64,000 nucleotides of DNA from Bacillus marinisedimentorum (GCF_001644195.2 NZ_LWBL02000043.1:1-64000); one strand, 5' to 3'; counted from the first letter of the stretch, positions 35,146-43,947 are shown. Program-made: numbers and translations. The notes: generated by a model from the letters alone, not told the origin.

Positions 35146-35886
35146 ATGAAAAAATTACTGAGTATTTTATTTGCAGCAATTCTTGTTTTTGGCATGCTTC
35201 CAGGTTCTACTTCAGCACAAACCTATACTTTCAACAGCTGGAGCGAGCTGGAGAAGTTTCTGGCCCAATACGACATAAAATTGAAGGATGTATTTGGCGA
35301 TTATTATCAAAGCCGTCAGTCAGTAGAGAAGGAAGAACCGGCGCCTGCTCCAGAACCGGCACCTGCTCCAGAAGAGGAAACGAGCGAGCCTGAACCAGCG
35401 CCAGTTCCAGAACAGGAAATAAGCGAACCTGCTCCTGCGCCGGCCAAGCCGGCACCTCAGCCTGAAGAGAAACAGCCGGCAGAGGAAACACAATCGACTT
35501 CTTTAAGCCAATTTGAACAAAAGGTTGTTGAACTGACAAACGCAGAAAGGGCAAAAGCTGGACTTGCTCCTTTGAAAGTTTCTGAAGAGCTGTCCAAAGT
35601 AGCCCGGGCCAAGTCAGCAGACATGCGTGATAATAATTACTTTTCACACCAGTCTCCGACATACGGCTCACCTTTTGATATGATGAAGCAATTCGGCGTT
35701 TCTTACACAGCTGCCGGTGAAAACATCGCAGCAGGACAGAGAACCCCGGAAGAAGTGGTGAACGCCTGGATGAACAGCGCCGGACACCGCAAGAATATCA
35801 TGAGTTCCAGTTTCACTCACATTGGTGTAGGATATGTGAGCGGTGGTTCTTACGGCCACTATTGGACTCAGCAATTTATTCGGTAA
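35146..35886 (+). CDS. Secreted CAP-domain protein (SCP/YkwD-like)
   Basis: A 246-residue exported protein. The signal peptide ends at STSA-Q (about residue 24). A Pro/Glu/Ala-rich low-complexity spacer (about 65-120) leads to a CAP domain (about 125-246) with the conserved VVELTNAERAKAGLAPL opening, NNYFSHQSP, GENIAAGQ and GHRKNIM motifs. Bacillus YkwD and YlbC proteins share this plan; their activity is not known. The spacer suggests wall spanning. AGGAGGAG precedes ATG 35146. Confidence 0.9.
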   Translation: MKKLLSILFAAILVFGMLPGSTSAQTYTFNSWSELEKFLAQYDIKLKDVFGDYYQSRQSVEKEEPAPAPEPAPAPEEETSEPEPAPVPEQEISEPAPAPAKPAPQPEEKQPAEETQSTSLSQFEQKVVELTNAERAKAGLAPLKVSEELSKVARAKSADMRDNNYFSHQSPTYGSPFDMMKQFGVSYTAAGENIAAGQRTPEEVVNAWMNSAGHRKNIMSSSFTHIGVGYVSGGSYGHYWTQQFIR

Positions 35887-35897
35887 TACGGACTGCG

Positions 35898-35927
35898 GCC
35901 GCATGATTTATTCATGCGGTCTTTTTT
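35898..35927 (+). terminator. Rho-independent terminator of the CAP protein gene
   Basis: The stem GCCGCATGA (35898-35906) / TCATGCGGT (35912-35920) is followed by CTTTTTT. Confidence 0.88.
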
Positions 35928-36397
35928 CGTTAATGGAGTATTAAATCAGCAAGGAAACATTCCTACACAGTGACCAATTTTAAGAATAAGGATAAATGCA
36001 GCCCGTTCGTTGAATGAACCAAAACAGCACTCTATATAAAACGAACCCTCCGGCCTCCTTCGAACTTTCTTCAGCGGTCCTCAGTACTGAAATTCACAGC
36101 GTATTCCGTCACCACTAATGCAGTTTCCGGCGATCCGGCTTCAATTGTTGAGGTGTTCCACGCAGAATTATTTTTAAATGCATCTGCTTTTCTTTTTTTC
36201 TTGTAAGTTATCTTTTAAAATGAAATATCTATTTTAAAATTTGACAGTTTCTTTTTTTACTCTATTTCTCTGAAGGCTCCTCTGTTGGGTGACTGTTGAC
36301 CATTAACAGGGTCTCAGGCTGCTCCAATTGTCCGCAATTCCAATATGTTTTAAAGTGAAAATAAAGAATCGCCAACAAGCAAAAGGGGTGAAGCCGT
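35928..36397. other. Gene-free region with a possible gene remnant
   Basis: About 470 bp without a complete gene. On the minus strand a start-less open frame of 47 codons (stop at 36071-36073, open up to 36214) reads like protein (ending ...ALVVTEYAVNFSTEDR). It could be the tail of a decayed gene. The segment 36180-36260 is AT-rich. Confidence 0.35.
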
Positions 36398-36754
36398 TTG
36401 CCTGGTATCCAGATAAAACGCATTTATGAACAGCCTGACCCAAAGGATGGGATCCGGATTTTGGTAGACCGCGTATGGCCGCGCGGCGTCTCGAAGGAAA
36501 AGGCGGCTCTCGACCGCTGGATGAAAGATATTTCACCGAGTCCTGAGCTGCGAAAATGGTTTAACCATGACCCGGGGAGGTTTGAACGATTCAAAGAAGA
36601 ATATGAAAAAGAACTGGCCAATGACGAAGAAAAAATGGAACTGGCGGAAACAGTGAAGGAACAGGCTTTATATCAGCAAATTACACTCATTTTCAGCGCA
36701 AAGGACGAGTGCCATAATCATGCCATTGTCCTGAGAGACTGGCTGAATCGATAA
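36398..36754 (+). CDS. DUF488 family protein (YeaO-like)
   Basis: A 118-residue protein with the DUF488 hallmarks RILVDRVWPRGVSKE (about residues 20-35) and the C-terminal LIFSAKDECHNHAIVLRDWL, which carries a cysteine and two histidines. Function unknown; several members are called uroporphyrin-III methyltransferase-like without support. The start is TTG 36398, five bases after AAAAGGGGTG. It lies 14 bp before a small zinc-ribbon gene, likely in the same transcript. Confidence 0.85.
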   Translation: MPGIQIKRIYEQPDPKDGIRILVDRVWPRGVSKEKAALDRWMKDISPSPELRKWFNHDPGRFERFKEEYEKELANDEEKMELAETVKEQALYQQITLIFSAKDECHNHAIVLRDWLNR

Positions 36755-36768
36755 GGGGGAGTTATATA

Positions 36769-36918
36769 ATGAAAGAATTTGTAGGCAAATGCGATCAATG
36801 CGGGAAAGATATTTATTGTCTGGAAGGATTTTTGAATGGCGTGAAAGATGACAGCGGAAAACTTCTCTGTTTTTCATGTGCGGATGGAGAGGGAGAGACC
36901 CGGCCCTCAACAAAGTAA
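36769..36918 (+). CDS. Small zinc-ribbon protein, 49 residues
   Basis: ATG 36769 follows GGGGGAG with eight-base spacing. The 49-codon frame encodes CDQCGKD (Cys8, Cys11) and CFSCAD (Cys34, Cys37), a paired CxxC arrangement expected of a zinc knuckle or ribbon. It follows the DUF488 gene by 14 bp and precedes the folate cyclo-ligase homologue by 69 bp, all in one direction. No homologue recalled; the gene is supported by ribosome site, motif and operon position. Confidence 0.65.
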   Translation: MKEFVGKCDQCGKDIYCLEGFLNGVKDDSGKLLCFSCADGEGETRPSTK

Positions 36919-36987
36919 AACCGTGCATTTACACCGATATATTTCCGGGGGGTTATCTCGGATGCAGGGCTAAAGGAGCTGAAACAA

Positions 36988-37695
36988 ATGAACAAAGATG
37001 AAATCCGCCAGCAAGTATGGCGGCAGATGGAAAAAGAGAAGGCGGGCCGCTTTCCTTTTCCGCTTGCAGGTAGAATACCGAATTTCAAGGGTGCTGAAAA
37101 AGCAGCCGGCCATATTGTAACGCTCGATGCATATAAAGAGGCTGCTGTCGTAAAGGTGAATCCGGATGCTCCGCAGCTTCCATTACGGGCCCAAGTGCTG
37201 AAAGACGGCAAAGTGCTGCTCATTCCGACTCCCCGCCTGAAGGCCGGTTTCATCAGGATCGACCCGGAAAATGTACCGGACGGGGAAGAACGGAAAGCTG
37301 CAAGCCTGAAACATATGAAAAGCTATGGGAAGGAAATCCCGCTTTCGGAAATGCCGGAAATCGATTTGATTGTCGTCGGTTCCGTTGCTGTTCACCGGGA
37401 CGGAAGGCGTATCGGAAAAGGGGCAGGTTTTGCCGATAGGGAATATGCGATCATCAGGGAACTCGGCAATCGCCCAGTTCCGGTTGTCGGAACTGTTCAC
37501 AGCCTCCAGTTGTCGAAAGAGGACGTGCCGCGGGATCCTTATGATGTGACATTGGATTGGATTGCGACAGAACGAGAACTGATTAAAACTGAATCGCCAT
37601 ACAAAAAACCTGAAGGCATTCTCTGGGAGCGGGTGACTGAGGAAGAACAGAAAGAAATGCCTGTACTTGAAGAAATCAGGCGCCTTGGCCGATAA
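36988..37695 (+). CDS. 5-formyltetrahydrofolate cyclo-ligase family protein
   Basis: A 235-residue protein of the MTHFS/YgfA superfamily. It keeps the N-terminal DEIRQQVWRQME, the central LIPTPRLKAGF, and the signature VGSVAVHRDGRRIGKGAGFADREYA. It differs from canonical 5-formyl-THF cyclo-ligase (YqgN, ~190 residues), mainly by lacking the early RSxxI block and by a longer C-terminus; it resembles the MTHFSD-like branch. Whether it acts on folate is uncertain. Confidence 0.78.
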   Translation: MNKDEIRQQVWRQMEKEKAGRFPFPLAGRIPNFKGAEKAAGHIVTLDAYKEAAVVKVNPDAPQLPLRAQVLKDGKVLLIPTPRLKAGFIRIDPENVPDGEERKAASLKHMKSYGKEIPLSEMPEIDLIVVGSVAVHRDGRRIGKGAGFADREYAIIRELGNRPVPVVGTVHSLQLSKEDVPRDPYDVTLDWIATERELIKTESPYKKPEGILWERVTEEEQKEMPVLEEIRRLGR

Positions 37696-37791
37696 AGATA
37701 GGAGTATGGCATTCAGAGTTTCACCTCATATTTTGACCTGTTTTACATAGGTGTAAAACGAAAAATTTTTGTATGACAGGAAGTGGCGGAA

Positions 37792-37902
37792 ATGGCAAAA
37801 CAGCAGGAACATAATTATTATGAAAGCGCCTATATGCAGCTGCCGCAAGCTGGAGGTTATCCCCAGGGCCGTATATGCACAGGGGATTACGATCCCCGCT
37901 AA
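37792..37902 (+). CDS. Possible small Tyr/Gln-rich protein, 36 residues
   Basis: ATG 37792 follows AGGAAG at some distance. The 36-codon frame begins MAKQQEHNYYESAYMQLPQ and ends with a Gly/Pro/Tyr-rich tail. The composition recalls small spore-associated proteins. A hairpin with an 11-bp stem follows 34 bp later. Support is weak (one moderate ribosome site, no known relative), so this may be spurious. Confidence 0.35.
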   Translation: MAKQQEHNYYESAYMQLPQAGGYPQGRICTGDYDPR

Positions 37903-37935
37903 AACGTCCTGTGAATAATGTTTTTAAAAAATTGG

Positions 37936-37962
37936 AGGGACGATTCGCCCTGAATCGTCCCT
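37936..37962 (-). terminator. Probable terminator downstream of mreBH
   Basis: An 11-bp perfect stem (AGGGACGATTC at 37936-37946, complement at 37952-37962). On the minus strand it is followed by CCAATTTTTT, so it best fits the end of the mreBH transcript, 140 bp past the stop. A second hairpin (AGGGGTTT/AAACCCCT, near 38038-38055) has no T-run. Confidence 0.6.
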
Positions 37963-38104
37963 GAAAGTCTTGTTCTGGCAATAGGAGGGGCCACTGCGAC
38001 TCCTCAAAAAGCCCGAATATTAACATTGAGTTTGTTCCAGGGGTTTCCAAACCCCTGACTTACCTGCGCCCAATTTCCGTCAGGCAAGCTGCTTAAACAG
38101 ATGT

Positions 38105-39115
38105 TTATCTAACCTTCACCTTGCGCATTCTTTTCATGAATGTCAAAGACTTTCCTGTGCCGATAGCGACAGCTTCAAGAGGCTCGGCTGCCAATTGGAC
38201 AGGAACGACAATTTCCTGGCTGAGCCATTCCTCCAACCCTTTCAGCAAGGATCCCCCGCCGGTAAGGACGACGCCGGTATCAACGATGTCTCCACTCAGC
38301 TCGGGCGGGCAGTCTTCAAGCGTGCTCCGTATTGTTTCCAATACTTGCAGAACAGACTCTTTGATTGCTTCCTGGACTTCGGCTGAAGAAAGGGTGATCG
38401 TCCGGGGCAGCCCCTGGATCATATCGCGGCCCTGGACTTCCATTGTCATTTCCTCATGTTCAATCGGCGCATATCCGATTTCCATCTTGATTTGCTCTGC
38501 TGTCCGCTCGCCAATCAGCAAATTATATTTCTTTCTGATGTAATGAACAATGTCTTCATCCAGCTGGTCACCACCGACTTTGACAGCCCGGCTGGCCACA
38601 ACGCCTCCAAACGAAATGATGGCGACTTCGGTCGTGCCGGCCCCGATATTGACAGTGACGTTGGCGATCGGTTCATCAACCGGCAGCCCGGAACCGATCG
38701 CCGCGGCCACGGGTTCTTCTATGACATCGACTTGCTTTGCCCCGAAGCTTTTAATGGCATCCTGGATTGAGCGCCTTTCCACAGATGTCGATCCGGACGG
38801 TATGGCGACGACGACATTTGGCTTTCTCACTGACATGCCGATCTTTTTACTGACGACCTTCATGATTTCTTTCAGCATGCTGATTGTAATATCATAGTCT
38901 GCGATGACTCCGCCTTTAAGAGGGCGGATTGCCAGCAGATCGCCATGGGTTTTTCCGATCATTTCTTTCGCTTTTGTGCCGACGGCAGTCACTTCGTTTG
39001 TAGATGCATTGACTGCAGCCACTGAAGGCTCGTTATATACAATTCCTTTGCTGGTATGATAGACAAGTACATTAGCGGTACCTAAATCGATCCCGATTTC
39101 TTCATTTCCAAACAT
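38105..39115 (-). CDS. mreBH: MreB-like actin homologue, MreBH type
   Basis: A 336-residue rod-shape-determining actin. The phosphate-1 motif is [12 protein letters not shown], the connect motif is near [11 protein letters not shown], phosphate-2 is [17 protein letters not shown], and the late [13 protein letters not shown] binds adenosine. Length and sequence are closer to MreBH than to MreB or Mbl as I remember them (for instance the [12 protein letters not shown] and [10 protein letters not shown] stretches). MreBH directs the LytE autolysin in B. subtilis, and a LysM-NlpC/P60 protein is encoded 7 kb away. AAAGGATG precedes the ATG. Confidence 0.88.
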   Translation of the reverse strand: MFGNEEIGIDLGTANVLVYHTSKGIVYNEPSVAAVNASTNEVTAVGTKAKEMIGKTHGDLLAIRPLKGGVIADYDITISMLKEIMKVVSKKIGMSVRKPNVVVAIPSGSTSVERRSIQDAIKSFGAKQVDVIEEPVAAAIGSGLPVDEPIANVTVNIGAGTTEVAIISFGGVVASRAVKVGGDQLDEDIVHYIRKKYNLLIGERTAEQIKMEIGYAPIEHEEMTMEVQGRDMIQGLPRTITLSSAEVQEAIKESVLQVLETIRSTLEDCPPELSGDIVDTGVVLTGGGSLLKGLEEWLSQEIVVPVQLAAEPLEAVAIGTGKSLTFMKRMRKVKVR

Positions 39116-39340
39116 TTATAATCATCCTTTTAAACAGCTTTTAGCATAATATTTCTGCTGAAAATATTTTTTCTGGGGGGAATCGGTTTTAGGCAAATTT
39201 GGCAAAGGGAAAAGAAGAAAGATCGAACAGACTTTTTCCCTATAAATTTACAAAATTTTTTCCTCTTTCTGATATAATGAAAATGTTATATGGTCCAAAA
39301 GACTTAATTAGTCGAAGGTGAAAGTAAAGGATGATGCCGA

Positions 39341-40270
39341 GTGATCGGGTTATGGACAGGTATACTTTTTATCCTGTTTGCCGCAGGTTTCTTCATCGCA
39401 TATGAGCTCATAATGTTAAAGAGGCATTTTTATAATCAATTGAAGTCTTCAAGTGATATTGTATTTCGGCTTCAGCTTAAGCCGGAACCTAAGTTTATTT
39501 ACATAGCAGACGCTGTGCATAAGACCATGGGATACTCACCAGAAGAACTGAAAAAAGATCCCTATATCATTTTCAATCAAGTTGCACCGGAATACTTCAA
39601 TCAGTTGTATGACATGATTTTCAATGATAAACAAAAGACGGATATCAGAACATTCATGTGGACCAGAATGGACGGTGAAGTGTGCTGGCTTGAGACACAT
39701 ATCAGCCGGTATTATGACCGGAAAGGTAATGTAAAAGGAATCAACGGAATAGCAAGGGATGTTACCGAAAAGGTCAGGAATGAGCAGAAACTAAAAAAAC
39801 TGAGCTATTTTGATTCCCTGACAGGCTTGTATAACCGGAATTATTTTGAAGAATATTTAGGGAAGGCTGATGAAGGTGTTTTCCCGCTCGGTATTGTCAT
39901 GTGCGATATCAATGATCTGAAGGTGACCAATGATCAGTTTGGGCATCACAGCGGGGACGAATACTTGAAAAATGTCGCCCGGATTCTGAAAAAAATCGCC
40001 AATGGAAATGCTCTCGCTTTCCGGACGGGCGGAGATGAATTCATTCTTTTGTATCCTGCTGTTCGATCGGCAACCGAGCTTGAAGGAAATAAACTCGTCC
40101 TGCGCGGGGAACTTGAAGGCTATTCATACCTCGGCCGGCCGCTGAAAGTGTCGCTTGGCGTCTCGGTTGCTTATAATAATGTTGAACTGGCAGAGAAACT
40201 GAAGACTGCAGATGCTCTCATGTATAAAGAAAAACGGAGGATCAAGCAGGATTGCATTCATGTCCGATGA
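39341..40270 (+). CDS. Membrane-anchored PAS-GGDEF diguanylate cyclase
   Basis: A 309-residue protein: one N-terminal membrane segment (residues 3-25), a PAS domain (about 35-145) and a GGDEF domain (about 152-305). The active-site loop is an intact GGDEF at 230-234, so it can in principle make cyclic di-GMP from two GTP. No RxxD inhibitory site is seen upstream of the motif. The start is GTG 39341, ten bases after AAAGG. An extended -10 (TGATATAAT, 39270-39278) lies upstream. Confidence 0.88.
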   Translation: MIGLWTGILFILFAAGFFIAYELIMLKRHFYNQLKSSSDIVFRLQLKPEPKFIYIADAVHKTMGYSPEELKKDPYIIFNQVAPEYFNQLYDMIFNDKQKTDIRTFMWTRMDGEVCWLETHISRYYDRKGNVKGINGIARDVTEKVRNEQKLKKLSYFDSLTGLYNRNYFEEYLGKADEGVFPLGIVMCDINDLKVTNDQFGHHSGDEYLKNVARILKKIANGNALAFRTGGDEFILLYPAVRSATELEGNKLVLRGELEGYSYLGRPLKVSLGVSVAYNNVELAEKLKTADALMYKEKRRIKQDCIHVR

Positions 40271-40440
40271 CGGCGTTCTATGGAAAAGGGGGGAGAAATT
40301 GAAATCCCCGCTTATTGTGCTTTTAGTGAATTTCTTGCTGCCATTGATAATGAAGGAACCTTATGGAATGATGCAGAAACGTGTAAGTCCAAAAAGGCGT
40401 AATTTGATTGCCTTGGTCCGAGAGGAAGCGAGCGATATCC

Positions 40441-41184
40441 ATGTTTTCACCTTATGTTTCAACACCATTTGAACTATTCGGCCCCGGCCATATTGCTGTA
40501 TTGGTTTTGTTTATTCTCGCTGCCGCAGGCTTACTTTTATTCAGATTCCGACTGCGGGAAAGTACATTCTTAAAAGAGACGACGCGCTGTACCTTTTTCA
40601 CAGCCCTTGTCCTGTCCGAGGTTTCTTTTCAAATATGGGCTGTTGCAGCCGGGGTATGGAATGCAAGGGAGTATATCCCAATCGAACTTTGCTCAATAAG
40701 CACTTATTTTGCCCTTTTTATATTGCTGACAAAAAAAGAAAAGTGGTTCGGCCATTTTTATTTCCTTGGACTCCTTCCGCCTATGCTTGCCATGCTGACT
40801 CCTGAATTATACTACGGTTTCCCGCATTACATGTTCCTGAGATTCTTTCTGCAGCACATGATCATTCCACTCACTGTATTCTTTTTCATGTTTGTTTATC
40901 AATATAGGCCGTCCTGGCGTTCATTGTTTCAATCGATCCTGTTTTTGAATGTCTATGCCATTCCGATTTTTGCTGTGAATCGCTTGATCGGCGCCAACTA
41001 CCTGTTCCTTGCCGGAGCACCCGAAGTGAAGACGCCGCTTGACTATCTTGGCAGCGGGGTATGGTACTACGTGCATCTGGAACTGATTGTGTTTGGCTCT
41101 TTTGCATTGTTATATGCACCATTTCTGTTCAAAGATAAAAAAATAAAAACAAAAAAGCCCGGCGATGTGGAGCCGCCAGTCTGA
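40441..41184 (+). CDS. ywaF: TIGR02206 family membrane protein (YwaF-like)
   Basis: A 247-residue protein with about seven membrane segments and the conserved IPIELCSISTYFALF and YYVHLELIVF stretches of the YwaF family. No function is known. The start is ATG 40441, preceded at about 11 bases by GAGAGGAAG. A terminator follows at 41190. Confidence 0.85.
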   Translation: MFSPYVSTPFELFGPGHIAVLVLFILAAAGLLLFRFRLRESTFLKETTRCTFFTALVLSEVSFQIWAVAAGVWNAREYIPIELCSISTYFALFILLTKKEKWFGHFYFLGLLPPMLAMLTPELYYGFPHYMFLRFFLQHMIIPLTVFFFMFVYQYRPSWRSLFQSILFLNVYAIPIFAVNRLIGANYLFLAGAPEVKTPLDYLGSGVWYYVHLELIVFGSFALLYAPFLFKDKKIKTKKPGDVEPPV

Positions 41185-41189
41185 GCCCG

Positions 41190-41221
41190 AACACTTCCTG
41201 TTTTGAAGGAAGTGTTTTTTG
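41190..41221 (+). terminator. Rho-independent terminator of the YwaF-like gene
   Basis: The stem AACACTTCC (41190-41198) / GGAAGTGTT (41208-41216) is followed by TTTTTTG. Confidence 0.88.
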
Positions 41222-41230
41222 TTACCGTAT

Positions 41231-41268
41231 TAGAAATAAAAATTGTCAGCAAAGAAGTGTTTTGACAG
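41231..41268 (+). repeat. Dispersed repeat family B, partial copy
   Basis: AAATTGTCAGCAAAGAAGTG with flanks matches the opening block of family B (compare 63570). The rest of 41222-41516 holds no gene. Confidence 0.5.
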
Positions 41269-41516
41269 TTATTGTGGAGAAAATCAAAATATAACGCTTA
41301 ATCACAATTGAATTCACAGGTTAAATCAGAAACGAAGCAAATTTGAGCGCTGAGCTTTTCTTTTGTAAGAGGTTATTCCATTAAAGGGTCCCTAAGTTAA
41401 ATAATGTGATATAGAAAAATGCTCAGCGATCCAGTAGTGATCTGGCAAAAGAAAAAACAAGCAGGTAGATTCTGTCTAATGTCTAACTTATAAAGAGTAG
41501 AGAGGAGGAACTGAAT

Positions 41517-42002
41517 ATGAATGTGAAAACTGCTGATCTGTGTGACGACTATGCCAGTGAACTTGCCATTTGCAAGAAGGAGTTTAAACATTTCGGCAAG
41601 GTTAAGCGATTTTACGGGCCGATCCATACGGTGGATGTATTTGAGGATAATGTGCTTGTAAGAGAAGCGCTCGAAACAGTGCCGGAAGGGTCTGTACTCG
41701 TTGTGGACGGCGGCGGTTCAAGAAATGTGGCTTTGATGGGTGACCGGCTTGGAGACATCGCGGTTTCACGGAAGCTTGCTGGTGTCATTATCCATGGATG
41801 TGTAAGGGATTCGGCTGATCTCAATGAACTTGAGGTCGGGATCAGGGCGCTCGGCACCGTTCCGCTGAAAAGCAAAAAGGAAGGGAAGGGCGAGCGGGAC
41901 ATCGTCCTGTCTTTCGGGGAAATTGAATGGACACCGGGGCACTATGTATACGCGGATGAGGACGGAATTGTCGTCGCATCCCGCAACGTAATCGAACAAT
42001 AA
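41517..42002 (+). CDS. rraA: RraA family protein
   Basis: A 161-residue member of the RraA / demethylmenaquinone methyltransferase-like fold. Family motifs: TADLCDDY at the N-terminus, GSVLVVDGGGSRNVALMGD (about 60-78) and GVIIHGCVRDSADL (about 89-103). Relatives either inhibit RNase E or act as 4-hydroxy-4-methyl-2-oxoglutarate / oxaloacetate aldolases. Bacilli lack RNase E proper, so the aldolase-like or another role is as likely. AGAGGAGG precedes the ATG. Confidence 0.88.
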   Translation: MNVKTADLCDDYASELAICKKEFKHFGKVKRFYGPIHTVDVFEDNVLVREALETVPEGSVLVVDGGGSRNVALMGDRLGDIAVSRKLAGVIIHGCVRDSADLNELEVGIRALGTVPLKSKKEGKGERDIVLSFGEIEWTPGHYVYADEDGIVVASRNVIEQ

Positions 42003-42005
42003 TGA

Positions 42006-42041
42006 AAAAGCGGGAGGCACATTGAGTGCTCCCCGCTTTTG
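42006..42041 (+). terminator. Rho-independent terminator of rraA
   Basis: AAAAGCGGG and CCCGCTTTT close a long hairpin around an ATTGA loop; the following T-run is short and partly in the stem. Confidence 0.7.
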
Positions 42042-42076
42042 CTTAAAAGGACAAATGGATACAGCAGCAGCCGGGA

Positions 42077-42208
42077 TTATCCCTTTTGCTGCTCAAGCAC
42101 GTTGGCAAGAACATGCTTTTTGTAGCTCTCCACTTTTCGTTCTTGAAGGCGATTGATGCCGATCTTCTTCAATTCGCTGACGTACCAGCCTTTGCTTCCT
42201 TGATGCAT
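42077..42208 (-). CDS. yflJ: YflJ family small protein (DUF2639), 43 residues
   Basis: The frame on the minus strand begins MHQGSKGWYVSELKKIGINR and ends VLEQQKG. It matches the pattern I remember for Bacillus YflJ (GSKGWYV-ELK-x-GI...RKLESYK). ATG 42208 is preceded by AAAGGGTG with eight-base spacing. The function of the family is unknown. It sits alone between convergent rraA and divergent neighbours. Confidence 0.8.
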   Translation of the reverse strand: MHQGSKGWYVSELKKIGINRLQERKVESYKKHVLANVLEQQKG

Positions 42209-42336
42209 AAAACAAACACCCTTTCTGATCAGAATTTAAGATATTTACATATCCAGCCGGTGCCCATTCTAACATCCGTGAATTCTGACCGAAAGAGTGC
42301 AGCAAAAGGAAATGAAGATTCATACGAAATGCCCCG

Positions 42337-42362
42337 GATTGCCTGGCAATTGCCAGGCAATC
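42337..42362. repeat. Short perfect palindrome, family P copy 3
   Basis: The same palindrome as at 7178 and 35014, here extended to 26 nt by a matching outer G-C pair. It lies 44 bp past the stop codon of the D,D-carboxypeptidase gene. Confidence 0.85.
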
Positions 42363-42405
42363 ATAGGTCTTAATACCCAACCTTGTATCGCTGCAGGAGC
42401 GTTTG

Positions 42406-43590
42406 TCAGCGGATGAGCCGGATAATTCGCTTCATGATGAATAGGAACAGGACAGCTGCAGCAGCCAGGGCGGCGGTTTTCAGGCTCCATAGGGTGGAAA
42501 ACAGGGATGACGATTCGGTTGAGCCGGTTGTTTCCCCGTTGACAGGTGTGCTTTTTTGATCAGATGGAGCCGGCCGTTTCAGCTGATTATTCAACAGGGT
42601 GCGGTCGCCCTCGCCTGTTACTGTCAGTATGCCGCTTTCACTGACAGATGTGTCCGTTTCTTCATTCAGCCCGGCTGTGTAATAAAGAGTTTCATCAACT
42701 TTGAACGTTTTGTTTCCGGCTGCGGTGAGTTCCGTGCCTTCATCAATTGAATGGGTTGTAAAATGGTCGAAGCCGTAGTCAAGCAGCGCTCTTGTATCCC
42801 TGTATGCTGCATTGCTTGACGGGGCGTTCATTACCACTGCAGCCCATTCAGAATTGCCGCGGCTTGCTGTCGTAACAAGGGTGAATCCGGCTTTACTTAC
42901 GTAGCCGTTTTTCCCCCCGGTTGCTCCTTCGTATAGCCTGAGCAGCTTATTGTGATTCAACAAAGTGGTATCCCAGCTTTTTCCTTTCCAGGGGAGTTCA
43001 TTTGTACCGAAAATTTCCCTGAATTCAGGGTTTTCCATCGCATAGGCTGTAATCATTGCCATGTCTTTCGCTGTAGTAACGTGTGACTCTTCAAACAGTC
43101 CATGAGGATTTGTGAAGTATGTGTTTTCCACCTTCACCCTTTCCTGAAGAAAATGATTGATCTGACTTTCAAACGATTCACCGTTCTTTTCAAGATACTC
43201 GGCAATCGCATAGGAAGCATCATTTCCCGAATTGATCATCATGCCCTGAATCAGCTTCTTTAATGGTACCTCTTCGCCTTCTTCAAGGTACACCGTTGTG
43301 CCTTCAACTTCGGTCGCTTCCTTAGATACCGTGATAACGTCATCCAGGTCGCCTTCTTCGATCGCCAGTGCAGCAGTGGCGATTTTCGTGATGCTGGCCG
43401 GATACATTGACCGGCTGCCATCTTTTTCAAAGAGTACAGTGCCTGATTTGATATCCGCCAATATGGCCGTTTCACTTTGTATATCAGGCTTGTCTTCCCC
43501 GGAAACTGCGGCAGAAGCCGGGTTAGCAGGAAGCAAAACCGCAGCTGCAAGTATCATGATTAAAAAGGAGCTCAATCGCTTAGTTGGCAT
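42406..43590 (-). CDS. D-alanyl-D-alanine carboxypeptidase (S11 family, DacF-like) with variant KNG motif
   Basis: A 394-residue penicillin-binding protein of the S11 family that trims D-Ala from peptidoglycan stem peptides outside the membrane. It has a cleavable signal peptide (to about residue 28) and a C-terminal membrane segment (about 370-390). The catalytic motifs are SITK (Ser66-Lys69) and SGN (Ser121-Asn123). The third motif reads KNG (Lys227-Asn228-Gly229) where KTG is the rule. This may be a natural subfamily variant or may reduce activity. Alone in its unit. Confidence 0.87.
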   Translation of the reverse strand: MPTKRLSSFLIMILAAAVLLPANPASAAVSGEDKPDIQSETAILADIKSGTVLFEKDGSRSMYPASITKIATAALAIEEGDLDDVITVSKEATEVEGTTVYLEEGEEVPLKKLIQGMMINSGNDASYAIAEYLEKNGESFESQINHFLQERVKVENTYFTNPHGLFEESHVTTAKDMAMITAYAMENPEFREIFGTNELPWKGKSWDTTLLNHNKLLRLYEGATGGKNGYVSKAGFTLVTTASRGNSEWAAVVMNAPSSNAAYRDTRALLDYGFDHFTTHSIDEGTELTAAGNKTFKVDETLYYTAGLNEETDTSVSESGILTVTGEGDRTLLNNQLKRPAPSDQKSTPVNGETTGSTESSSLFSTLWSLKTAALAAAAVLFLFIMKRIIRLIR

Positions 43591-43881
43591 TTTTTATGTC
43601 CTTTCTGCTCAAAAGCTATGATCCTATCAATAGTGTTTCGTCAGGAAAGCCGCGCTTCCGGTAATCGACCATCTGAAAATTATTGAGAATTTTTTCAAAG
43701 GACATTAAGTTGAGTCTGCTGGAAGCTGGGGATGAGCGAAAATGTGAATATTTGTTGGGAAGGAACTTGAGAGATTTACATAAGAAGAAATGGAACGCCT
43801 GTCAGCATGCTTGGGTATTCCATGAAAATAATGTTGCCGTTTTTGCGGAAATCTAATCAATATTTTCATCCAGCCGATAAA

Positions 43882-43910
43882 TTGTCAAACAGCCGGGGCT
43901 GCAATACAAT
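43882..43910 (+). promoter_or_regulatory. Predicted sigma-A promoter of the DUF1992 gene
   Basis: TTGTCA (43882-43887) and TACAAT (43905-43910) with a 17-bp spacer, 38 bp before the start codon. The rest of 43591-43881 (about 290 bp) holds no gene. Confidence 0.7.
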
Positions 43911-43947
43911 AGGGATGAAGGAACTTTTTGTAAATGGGAGGGTGGCC

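Noticed and set aside
40299-40472. TTG-started 57-codon frame with a GGGGGGAG ribosome site between the GGDEF and YwaF-like genes
   Set aside because: It overlaps the start of the YwaF-like gene by 32 bp and shows no family resemblance. A ribosome site alone is not enough.
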